A stretch of DNA of 7,795 nt from Lentisphaerota bacterium (lineage in GTDB: Bacteria; Verrucomicrobiota; Kiritimatiellia; JAAZAB01), in the NCBI GenBank assembly GCA_016199105.1, contig JACQHI010000481.1, positions 1-7,795 of the forward strand. The letters are read 5' to 3'. This document shows positions 1-5,896 of this stretch, one piece after another. The notes beneath the pieces were generated by a model. It saw nothing but the letters and a program-made list of their open reading frames with translations, searched no databases and had not been told where the DNA came from. Each line of letters begins with the position of its first letter. The stretch's first letter is position 1. Both the position numbers and the translations under genes were made by a program.

Positions 1-35
1 AAAACCGAACCCGGCGATATATATGAGTGCACTAT

Positions 36-386
36 ATGGCATTCATAGACAGTGAAGACCACGCCCGGAAAAAGGGAAGCGCCGAACTGCTCGTTCTCGC
101 ACAGCTCGAGGAAGGGCCGCGTCACGGCTACGAGATCGGGACGGAAATCGAGCGGCGCACGCGCGGCGCGTTTTCGTTTCAGATTGCGTCGCTTTATCCG
201 GTTCTTTACCGGCTTGAGCGCAAAGGGCTCATTGTCGGTCACTGGGTGGAGAAGCCCGGACAGCGGCGAAGACGCTATTACAAATTGACGCGTGCCGGTC
301 AGAAGGTGCTCGCCGAACAGCGAAGAAGCTGGAGCGAATTCGTCGCGGCGCTCCAGTGTGCCGGAGGACTCGAAAATGCGCCCTGA
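36..386 (+). CDS. PadR-family transcriptional regulator
   Basis: Small winged-helix DNA-binding regulator of about 116 residues, a normal length for the short PadR class. Visible signatures are the N-terminal helix GSAELLVLAQLEEGPRHGYE, the recognition region with SLYPVLYRLERKGLI, and the basic wing GQRRRRYYKLTRAGQ; a short C-terminal helix follows. PadR proteins usually repress a neighbouring transporter or their own gene and respond to a small effector, unknown here. I chose the ATG at 36, with a weak GAG about 9 nt upstream; an in-frame GTG at 27 would add three residues. Its stop codon overlaps the original ATG (376) of the permease downstream, the typical coupled PadR-ADOP arrangement of Acidobacteriota. 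That permease is now destroyed, so this is an intact regulator without its partner. Family is certain; target is inferred. Confidence 0.9.
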   Translation: MAFIDSEDHARKKGSAELLVLAQLEEGPRHGYEIGTEIERRTRGAFSFQIASLYPVLYRLERKGLIVGHWVEKPGQRRRRYYKLTRAGQKVLAEQRRSWSEFVAALQCAGGLENAP

Positions 387-1186
387 ACGCGCTTTTGCTG
401 CGTGAACTCCCGGTTCCGGAGGCCGGCCAGCTGGTCTTCTTCGGCAACGCCCGGCCTGAAGGAACGACGGATTTTCTCGCGAATGGAAGAGCCTTCTCGT
501 ATCTGTTTCTCCGTGAGTTTCAAAAGAAGAACGACATCTTCTCGGCTGTCGCTGCGGTGGACAGCCGATTGTTTACAACTCACGGCCGTGTAGCGAGCAG
601 CGCAGAGATGGAAAGATTCGACGTCGAGCTCGTTTCCGGAAGTTACTTCCGCACGCTCGGAGCCGGCGCCAGTCTCGGCCGGACGCTGGTCAACAGTGAT
701 GACCAGGTACCGGGATCTCACGCAGTTGCAGTCGCAAGCCATGCGTGGTGGCTGCGCCGTTTCGGCGGAAATCCGTCGGCTGTTGGAGAGACCATGTACC
801 CGGCCGGCGGGAATTCGGACCGCAGCCGCTGGTGGATTTCAACGTTGTCGGTCCGCCGTACTTCGATGTCATGAGGATTCCGATCGTATTGGGCCGGGCA
901 CTGAGTCCTGCAGATACCGCGAGCAGTCGTAAAGTTGCGGTCATCAACGAAACCATGGCCCGAATCCACTTTGCCGGCTCTCTCCCGGTCGGGCGCACAT
1001 TCTCGGCTGGAGAAAACCCCGATCTTCAGGACATTGAAGTCGTCGGCGTGATGAAAGATTCGAAACATATGCACCTCGACGAAGGCGATGTGCCGGCAGC
1101 ATTCTTTCCGTACTCTGTTCGCAGGCTATCTGCCGGCTCGGCGAGCCACTCGCATCGATCCGATGATCGCGCTCCGGCATGAATGA
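376..1186 (+). pseudogene. ADOP/MacB-like permease, multiply deleted remnant
   Basis: Remnant of an ABC-type permease of the acidobacterial duplicated orphan permease kind, normally about 800-900 residues with two MacB periplasmic domains and about eight membrane helices. Four pieces remain in order. The start MRPE at 376 overlaps the padR stop. From 386 to about 795 comes most of the first periplasmic domain, beginning NALLLRELPVPEAG and including SGSYFRTLGAG. From about 797 to 1114, in another frame, comes the second periplasmic domain (VDFNVVGPPYFDVMRIP, then KVAVINETMAR). From 1118 to 1186 the extreme C-terminus, AGYLPARRATRIDPMIAL, returns to the frame of the first domain. Each junction changes frame, so no single product is made. 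About 265 homologous residues survive and none of the membrane helices does. Pieces and order are clear; exact junctions are approximate. Confidence 0.82.
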
Positions 1187-1258
1187 CTACTTCGGGCTGC
1201 GACCAACATAACTTGTGAGCGACTCCCTGCCGCCTCCGGCGGCCGTCCCCCTTACAAG

Positions 1259-1525
1259 GAGCGTGATGAGGTTCAACGATCCATTATGGTGGACTACGAT
1301 GACCGGTCCCGCGGCGCCGGCAATCGAGCCTTTCGTCGCGACATCGGCGCGCAGCGGTTCGGCAGGAGCGTCCAGAATCGTCTTGTCATTCGCGGTCGTC
1401 ACGTCGATGTTGCTGGCGAGACCCATCGTCCACGCGCTGTCGTTGTAAGTCCGCAGATTGGGATCCGGATAGTTTTGTTTCTCGAGATGCGTTTTGGCGA
1501 GCGGGCCGTACGGCTGATTCAAGAG
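1259..1525 (-). pseudogene. M14-type zinc carboxypeptidase, C-terminal fragment
   Basis: Fragment of about 89 residues resembling the region after the catalytic domain in M14-family metallopeptidases common in Acidobacteriota. Recognisable stretches are LNQPYGPLAKTHLEKQNYPD, then TYNDSAWTMGLASN, ILDAPAEPL and HHNGSLNLITL. The zinc-binding catalytic part is absent, and homology stops abruptly on both sides: before LNQPYG at about 1525 and after NLITL at about 1259. The surrounding open frame (1187-1564) has no credible ribosome binding site, so I read it as debris, not a small gene. It points toward the permease remnant (convergent), so two unrelated broken genes lie tail to tail here. The family call is from memory of related sequences; M14 is likely but untested. 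Confidence 0.6.
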
Positions 1526-1711
1526 TGTAGGAAATTCAAATCCATGTTGGGTTGAATGTGCCATACGCGTGGGAAGGAACCGATGTCACAGTGTTAACTG
1601 TTTCCTTCGTGCGGGCGCCATCCCGATCCGGCAGTTACCACAAACGCCGTTCTGGAGACCAAACCCGCCTCACTCGCAGTCACACCCCCCGCTTATTCCG
1701 ACTATCCGCTC
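1526..1711. other. intergenic, no recognised feature
   Basis: Between the peptidase fragment and the 306-residue gene I see no gene, RNA or convincing terminator. Short frames on both strands lack ribosome binding sites and resemble nothing I know. Confidence 0.4.
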
Positions 1712-2632
1712 TTACGACGGTGCTCGGAACGCTTCGGCGGTGGCGAGCCAGCAGGCGCGAATCCATGCCGCCTCCTCTTCGTTGAGGATGACGCCTTCCA
1801 CACGGCCATCCACGACCCGGTGCACGTTATCCCAACCAGCATCCCCCATCCGGACAGAAGCTTGGTGAGTGGCGGTATCGTAGATGAAAACAGCCTGCTC
1901 ACCATACCGATTGGCGAAGTACCCATGATACTTGGCCGGTTCATCTCCGTCGACAGCGGGCGGCTGTCCGCAGATGTCGGTGTGGTGATTGGATATTCGG
2001 AACAGCGCCGGACCCAACGGCGGTCGGGTTCGCACGATGTTTTGCGCTTGAGACTCACCGCTTTCGCGCCCTGCTGCCATCTCGTGGAACTTACGGGCAA
2101 GTTGGACCGGCAAGTCCATGGCGCCTGCGAGCCTGGAAATAGCGTCGGTGTTCTCTTCAAGTTGGGCGCGTCTCAGGGATGCGTTGAGAACCCGGTCAAG
2201 TTCAGCGTGCAACGCCCTTCGAACTCCGGCCTCCGCAACAGATTCGTCCCGACCTGCCAGTTCATTGCCGGCATCGTCCTCCATCGCAGCATGTAGCTTG
2301 GGAAAAGCCAGACGAAGCACCGCCGCACCAGTTTCATATCCATCATCGCCTTCGGCGAGGCTCAGTTGCATGTTTTCTATGATGTTCCCAGCCGCGAGTT
2401 CGCCGATATCCCCAATGACAACCCGCCGCGGATTTCCCTGGATCGCGGCGGGGTCTTCGATGCTCCACTGCACCGGGACCCGGAAATCGATAAATAGCGG
2501 TCCATTGTAAATGGACCACTCGCAATCATCCGCATTGCCCACTTGGTCGAGGATATCCAGAAGATGCTCTTCACCTTCCGCCTGTACAAGTGACGCCGAG
2601 AAGTCCGGCCAGCGAACAATGTAAATGGGCAT
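1712..2632 (-). CDS. Uncharacterised two-part protein (306 aa)
   Basis: I do not recognise a named family. The chosen start, MPIYIVRWPDFSASLV, has AAGGAG nine bases upstream; an in-frame extension to 2776 would add a Cys-rich stretch of 48 residues with no support. There is no signal peptide or membrane helix, so it is probably cytosolic. Three parts can be seen. Residues 1 to about 110 are a compact alpha/beta-like unit (LLDILDQVGNADDCEWSIYN, then GPLFIDFRVPVQWSIED). Residues about 110-210 are charged and helical, with many Glu, Arg and Ala. Residues about 230-300 form a C-terminal unit with KYHGYFANRYGEQAVFIYD, GDAGWDNVHRVVDGRV and EEEAAWIRACWLATA. It stands alone, flanked by broken genes. 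Balanced codon use and lack of interruptions suggest a real, expressed gene. Confidence 0.75.
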   Translation of the reverse strand: MPIYIVRWPDFSASLVQAEGEEHLLDILDQVGNADDCEWSIYNGPLFIDFRVPVQWSIEDPAAIQGNPRRVVIGDIGELAAGNIIENMQLSLAEGDDGYETGAAVLRLAFPKLHAAMEDDAGNELAGRDESVAEAGVRRALHAELDRVLNASLRRAQLEENTDAISRLAGAMDLPVQLARKFHEMAAGRESGESQAQNIVRTRPPLGPALFRISNHHTDICGQPPAVDGDEPAKYHGYFANRYGEQAVFIYDTATHQASVRMGDAGWDNVHRVVDGRVEGVILNEEEAAWIRACWLATAEAFRAPS

Positions 2633-3019
2633 AACGTTCTTCTCCTTCAGCAACTCCCCAGTTCCATCGACAACAGAGGCTGACGTTCCACGCCGATTCG
2701 ATGCCAACTGTGGAAATCGGCAAAACCCTAAGAAAACTGATGCGAAGCAACACGTGCGCGCCGCCGGGATATGCATGCGGACTTCGCTTTGGAGTATACG
2801 CCGGGCTATTCCGAAGCCACAGTGCTGTACCGTGGGGGCCCATGTGCGGCGTAATGGCAGCGGCGAACGTGGACCCTCAGATCAAGGCTCAACAAGTGCC
2901 GACGCGATCCGCCGGTTCAACATCAGGGCCGGCAAATCCTAAACCCACGGGCGACGGTTATACAGGCTGTCACGGCGGCAGCTTGACCCTCGTCCACGCC
3001 ACCTATCCTTCACGCCGCC
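2633..3019. other. 387-base stretch with no recognised gene
   Basis: It holds the leader of the minus-strand gene at 1712-2632 and then sequence I cannot assign. Open frames occur on both strands but their translations show no family motif, no signal peptide and no sensible start context. It lies next to the C-terminal end of the IS91-type recombinase, where an IS91-like transposase would be expected downstream; I cannot see one. No clear promoter stands out on the minus strand. Confidence 0.4.
2642..2647 (-). promoter_or_regulatory. Ribosome binding site of the 306-aa gene
   Basis: AAGGAG on the minus strand lies nine bases before the ATG at 2632. It decides the start in favour of MPIYIV over the longer upstream frame. 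Confidence 0.7.
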
Positions 3020-3202
3020 TCAAATTTGAGCTGGCAATTCAATTAGGCGCGGTAATAGATCCATTGGGCTCGTTGCGGAACAGACTTGGGTTGTCGCCAA
3101 GCGGAGATAGTTGGCGGTCGCTGCTATGTTGCTGTGGCCTAAGGGCAATTGAATTGTACGAATGTCGGTTCCGTTCTCCAGCATGTGAACAGCGAACGCG
3201 TG
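3020..3202 (-). pseudogene. Tyrosine recombinase (IS91-associated type), C-terminal half
   Basis: C-terminal part of a tyrosine recombinase, reading from the second residue of the RH pair in box II: HAFAVHMLENGTDIRTIQ, LGHSNIAATANYLRL (box III GH and presumed nucleophile Tyr), then TSPMDLLPRLIELPAQI and a stop at 3020-3022. The ending TSP-x-DLLPR is typical of integrase-like genes that accompany IS91-family elements. The upstream part of the same gene is found at 3556-3833. Deleting 3203-3558 joins the two in one frame as PHGLRH-AFAVHML, so this is one gene split by an insertion and not two genes. It cannot be functional as it stands. Recombinase identity is secure; the IS91 association is from family knowledge. 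Confidence 0.8.
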
Positions 3203-3232
3203 GCGACTATGTCTCTCAAGACATAGTCGCCA
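3201..3232. repeat. Perfect 14-bp inverted repeat, core-site-like palindrome
   Basis: TGGCGACTATGTCT (3201-3214) and its exact complement AGACATAGTCGCCA (3219-3232) surround four bases, CTCA. Read as a recombinase site it can also be described as two 12-bp arms, GGCGACTATGTC and GACATAGTCGCC, around a six-base spacer TCTCAA. That geometry matches tyrosine recombinase core sites such as dif or Cre/Flp-type sites. It lies exactly where the plus-strand recombinase remnant meets the split minus-strand recombinase. A transcription terminator is unlikely: there is no T tract and no intact gene leads into it. The repeat is directly visible; its role is inferred. Confidence 0.85.
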
Positions 3233-3555
3233 TACGATGGCCATGGACCTTCTACAAGAGGGCGTGGATCGTTCTGTCATTGCGTTGTGGCTCGGGCATG
3301 AGTCTGTCCAGACAACTCAAATCTATTTGGCTGCGACACTCGCCATGAAAGAAAAAGCGCTCGCCAAAACGACGCCACGTCGCGGCCGGCCAGGCCGATA
3401 CCGGCCAGGAGATTCGCTGCTCGCCTTCCTGAATGATCTTTAGAGGTACTCCAAACTATGTAATCGAACGGTACTTATTCACTCTTCCGCCTGTGATTGC
3501 GTGCGGAGTTTGAACCTGATCCTTCATTACGCGACATAGTCCGGAAGGGTACATA
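3203..3555 (+). mobile_element. Remnant of a recombinase element (RIT-like) inserted in box II
   Basis: Segment that interrupts the minus-strand recombinase. GTG occurs at both host junctions (3200-3202 and 3556-3558), so the exact edges are ambiguous by three bases. From left to right it holds the palindrome, the last ~70 codons of a plus-strand tyrosine recombinase, and about 110 noncoding bases with heptamers ACTATGT (3455-3461) and ACATAGT (3534-3540, 3551-3557). In intact recombinase-in-trio and related elements, three such genes lie between inverted repeats; here almost everything upstream of the last gene's box II is gone. The insertion is supported by in-frame repair of the host gene when 356 bp are removed. 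The element class is a family-based guess. Confidence 0.65.
3228..3443 (+). pseudogene. Tyrosine recombinase C-terminal fragment (trio-element type)
   Basis: Encodes the last ~71 residues of a tyrosine recombinase: RHTMAMDLLQEGVDRSVIAL, LGHESVQTTQIYLAA (box III GH and presumed nucleophile Tyr), MKEKALAKTTP and the end GRYRPGDSLLAFLNDL. This tail is characteristic of one recombinase in three-recombinase mobile elements (RIT type). Box I, the catalytic Lys region and the first half of box II are missing, so it is inactive. Homology starts exactly at the Arg of box II, where the frame runs into the palindrome and reads SRHSRHT in place of the usual HxLRHT. An ATG at 3237 could start a 68-residue product but has no ribosome binding site. 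Confidence 0.78.
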
Positions 3556-3557
3556 GT
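3455..3557. repeat. Right-end heptamer repeats ACTATGT/ACATAGT
   Basis: After the stop codon of the plus-strand fragment, ACTATGT occurs at 3455-3461 and its complement ACATAGT at 3534-3540 and 3551-3557, the latter two 17 bases apart. The same heptamer forms both arms of the palindrome at 3207-3213 and 3221-3227. By eye I find no other copy in the window. Five copies within about 350 bases is far above chance, and they bracket the inserted segment, which suggests half-sites bound by the element's recombinases. Confidence 0.7.
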
Positions 3558-3833
3558 GCCTCAGCCCGTGTGGCGTAACCGGCTTGCTGATCCCGGAGCG
3601 CCGGCACGTCATTCGACAGACTTTTTCGACGGCGTGACGAGTAATGGGATTCTCGGGCCGGTTGCCAGGAAAAAGCCACTGCTTGGGTTTTCCGAATTCT
3701 TGCCACTTTTCCAACGCAGTCCCAAGCCGGGTTGACAGCATCACGTAGCGGTCACGCTGGCCCTTGCCCTGTTCGATGCGAATCACCATACGGCGGGTAT
3801 CGATGTCACCAGGTTTCAACCGTACGACTTCGA
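3556..3833 (-). pseudogene. Tyrosine recombinase (IS91-associated type), middle part
   Basis: Middle portion of the same recombinase whose C-terminus is at 3020-3202. It reads EVVRLKPGDIDTRRM, then EQGKGQRDRYVML with the expected catalytic Lys, KPKQWLFPGNRPENPITRHA, and ends with box II TPHGLRH at 3556. Beyond that the frame runs into unrelated sequence (YVPFRTMSR). At the upstream side homology stops at about 3833, just after where box I (GLRxSE) should be, and an in-frame stop follows. The whole N-terminal domain and the first catalytic Arg are therefore absent. The gene was truncated at one end and split by an insertion at the other. Confidence 0.8.
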
Positions 3834-3971
3834 ATTAGCGGAAGAAGGGGGTGGCTCGGGCATATGACCTCAGACGTCGGAGGGATCTTCGCACTTGATT
3901 GATGCGTCTCATCACCCGGGTCTTGAAATGTGACTTGCTGAGGTTCGCCGAGTGTCGGGATAAGCGGGATC

Positions 3972-3995
3972 GTCGGAGTAGAATTTGCCTCCGAC
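3972..3995. repeat. Short inverted repeat GTCGGAG/CTCCGAC
   Basis: GTCGGAG (3972-3978) pairs with CTCCGAC (3989-3995) across a ten-base loop. It lies downstream of the stop of the secreted-protein gene, next to the palindrome at 4003-4018. On the minus strand the two hairpins come one after the other. Without a T tract, its role in termination is uncertain. Confidence 0.5.
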
Positions 3996-4002
3996 CGAAA
4001 CC

Positions 4003-4018
4003 GGGACAGGTCTGTCCC
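4003..4018. repeat. REP-like palindrome GGGACAG-GT-CTGTCCC
   Basis: A perfect seven-base inverted repeat with a two-base centre, in the intergenic space 29 bases beyond the stop codon at 4047. GC-rich palindromes built on GGGACAG/CTGTCCC recur between genes in many bacteria and often accompany REP-associated transposases. With only one copy here, repeat status in the genome cannot be shown. It may also help terminate the minus-strand transcript, since the hairpin is followed on that strand by GGTTTCGG, though the T run is weak. Confidence 0.55.
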
Positions 4019-4046
4019 CCATTCCCCGGATTTGTCGGGACGTTGA

Positions 4047-5882
4047 CTACTGCCCGGTCGGCATGCTCTTCCAGCCACCCGCGCCGGGGCCGAACCACTT
4101 CGTGTCCCAGCCGGTCGGCTTTGCATCCGGGCGATCCACCAGCACGGCCTGAACTTCCTGGATCTTCCCCGCCTTCACCGTGAAGAACTCGCCGACGATG
4201 CGGTCGTACTGCGTGACGGAGGCGGCGTTCTGCACGCCTTCGACCTTGCCGAAGCGCAGGATGACGAGCACGATGCCGCGCTCCTCGTCCACGACCGGGT
4301 AGCGGCGATCCCACAGGTTCCGGCCGAGGAAACGGCCGCGATCGAAGCCGTCCATGGCCGTGGCGTAGGCGCCATTGCGCACGGTGCCCGTGTAGTGCAC
4401 GCCGTTCTCGAAGCGAGTGGTGTCGGGCAGCAGGTCGGGCCTGTGGTAGTCCGGCGTGCCATTGGTCTGGAAGGCGCGGAAGTAGCCGTCCCCGATTGCG
4501 ACCAGCTCGTAGTACGAATTGCGCTCGGCGGGCGGGATGGGCAACTTCAGGTATTGGGAAGGCTCCTTGTCCAGCTGTTCCGGCCCCCACCAGTTGGCTG
4601 CGATATCACCCTTGTTGCAGCGGAGGATCTCCATCTCGGTGATGTCGCCGTTGGCCACTTTCAGGCGCAGCACCTCCATGGTCTCGGAGCCATCGGCGTT
4701 GGTGATGACCACCTGCGTGCCGGTGTCGCCCAGGCGCTCGTTCACGGCGTCGAAGCGCCAGCGCACTTTCTGCGCGCTGTCCCAGAACACCTTGGACAGT
4801 GGTGCTTCGTCGCCGTTGAGCGTGATCCTTGCCTTCGCGGCCTGTGCCAGTGCGCGCGGGTCATTGGCGATGAGCGCGGCGTAGTAGGCATCGATGAAGC
4901 GCGTGAGGCAGGCGCGATCGCAGGTGATGGGAGCCCAGCCACCGCGCGTGGGGCCGTAGTCCGGCGTCCAGGCCGAGGCCAGTTTCTCGTCGCGGTTTAC
5001 CATCGCCGCCTGGATGTCCCAGATCTGGCCCTTGCGGACGGCAAAGAACTCGGCCACCAGCCGCGTCACGGCCTGGGCGGGACGGTTCGGCGTGAAACCG
5101 GCCTTGAGGCCGAAACGGGCGAAGCTCATCACCACGCCGTATTCCTCGTCCACCACCGGATAGCGCAGGTCCCAGATGTTGCGCCCGGCGTGGAAGCCGG
5201 TATCGAACTGCTCGGCGGCGCTCATAGCCGGGTTGTTCGCGAAGGAGACATCGGTGGTCCGGTAGCCATTCTCCAGGCGCTGCACGTTCGGGAAGAACTC
5301 CGCGGGGTGGTATTCGGGCGTGCCGTTGGTGTTGAAGGCGCGCCAGTAGCCCTCGGCCGCGGCCACCAAGTCGTAGTACGAATCCTGCTCCGCGGGTCGG
5401 ATCTTCATGTTGAAGTTCGGGTTCGGCTTTTGCAGCGTCTTGAGATCCAGCAACCCGCCTTCCTCCACATCGCGGATCAGCATGGCCTCGGCCTCGGTGA
5501 TCCGCGAGTCTTTCACCTTGAGCCGGAACACGTAGATGTACTGCGAGCCATCGGCGTTGTTGACCACGGTTTGGGTGCCGGTGTCGCCCCAGCGCGGGTT
5601 GGCGATGTCGATGCGCGCCTGCACCGAGGTCGCCTGGTCCCAGAACAGCTTGCCTGCAGGCACGACGTCGTCGTTCAGTGTGAGTTTCGCGCCAGCGGTA
5701 AACGGCGCCTTCGCAGGATCATTGGCGATCAGGCCGGCGACGTAGGCGTCGACGACGCGGGTCAGGCAGGCGCGGTCGCAGGCGGCGGTTACATTGCCCT
5801 GGTTCTGCGCCATGGTTGTGGATGCGGTCAGCAATGCCAGTAAGGCACCCAACAGCGTGCGGGTCTTGTGGAACGTGTTCAT
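4047..5882 (-). CDS. Exported protein with two tandem DUF8021-like units
   Basis: A 611-residue protein starting MNTFHKTRTLLGALLALL, with a clear signal peptide probably cut after TTMA at residue 25. The ATG at 5882 is preceded six bases upstream by GGGGAG; an upstream in-frame ATG at 5918 is not supported. Two repeats follow, residues 35 to about 315 and 321 to 608. Each opens with CDRACLTR (Cys35/Cys39 and Cys321/Cys325, likely disulfides). Each repeats the same landmarks: GDTGTQ, then NSYYELVA or DSYYDLVA, NTNGTPEYH or QTNGTPDYH, and RYPVVDEE. Each unit seems to hold two NTF2/SnoaL-like halves, ending in RLKVxxxxITE and EFFxVKxGxIxxVQA-type strands. I recall such units as DUF8021, found in bacteria and fungi; function is unknown. 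It is likely periplasmic or secreted. Confidence 0.85.
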   Translation of the reverse strand: MNTFHKTRTLLGALLALLTASTTMAQNQGNVTAACDRACLTRVVDAYVAGLIANDPAKAPFTAGAKLTLNDDVVPAGKLFWDQATSVQARIDIANPRWGDTGTQTVVNNADGSQYIYVFRLKVKDSRITEAEAMLIRDVEEGGLLDLKTLQKPNPNFNMKIRPAEQDSYYDLVAAAEGYWRAFNTNGTPEYHPAEFFPNVQRLENGYRTTDVSFANNPAMSAAEQFDTGFHAGRNIWDLRYPVVDEEYGVVMSFARFGLKAGFTPNRPAQAVTRLVAEFFAVRKGQIWDIQAAMVNRDEKLASAWTPDYGPTRGGWAPITCDRACLTRFIDAYYAALIANDPRALAQAAKARITLNGDEAPLSKVFWDSAQKVRWRFDAVNERLGDTGTQVVITNADGSETMEVLRLKVANGDITEMEILRCNKGDIAANWWGPEQLDKEPSQYLKLPIPPAERNSYYELVAIGDGYFRAFQTNGTPDYHRPDLLPDTTRFENGVHYTGTVRNGAYATAMDGFDRGRFLGRNLWDRRYPVVDEERGIVLVILRFGKVEGVQNAASVTQYDRIVGEFFTVKAGKIQEVQAVLVDRPDAKPTGWDTKWFGPGAGGWKSMPTGQ

Positions 5883-5888
5883 CGTGAG

Positions 5889-5896
5889 CTCCCCTC
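5889..5896 (-). promoter_or_regulatory. Ribosome binding site of the tandem-unit gene
   Basis: GAGGGGAG on the minus strand ends six bases before the ATG at 5882. It decides this start over the ATG at 5918, and also makes the signal peptide begin at the right place. Confidence 0.7.

Noticed and set aside
1586..1600. ACAGTGTTAACTGT as an operator
   Set aside because: Its five-base arms around a four-base centre are too short to support without a neighbouring regulator or conservation.
1552..1868. Short plus-strand frames beginning near 1552-1569
   Set aside because: No motif and no start signal, and they run into the clear minus-strand gene at 1712-2632.
3201..3232. Palindrome as a transcription terminator
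   Set aside because: It has no T tract on either side, and no intact gene is transcribed into it.
2701..3348. 215-codon plus-strand frame over the gap and recombinase debris
   Set aside because: It overlaps recognisable recombinase sequence in other frames, has no ribosome binding site and resembles nothing.
4395..5843. 482-codon open frame on the plus strand opposite the secreted-protein gene
   Set aside because: It mirrors the codon bias of the real minus-strand gene. The minus-strand product has a signal peptide, ribosome binding site and an internal protein repeat, whereas the plus-strand frame shows no family motif.
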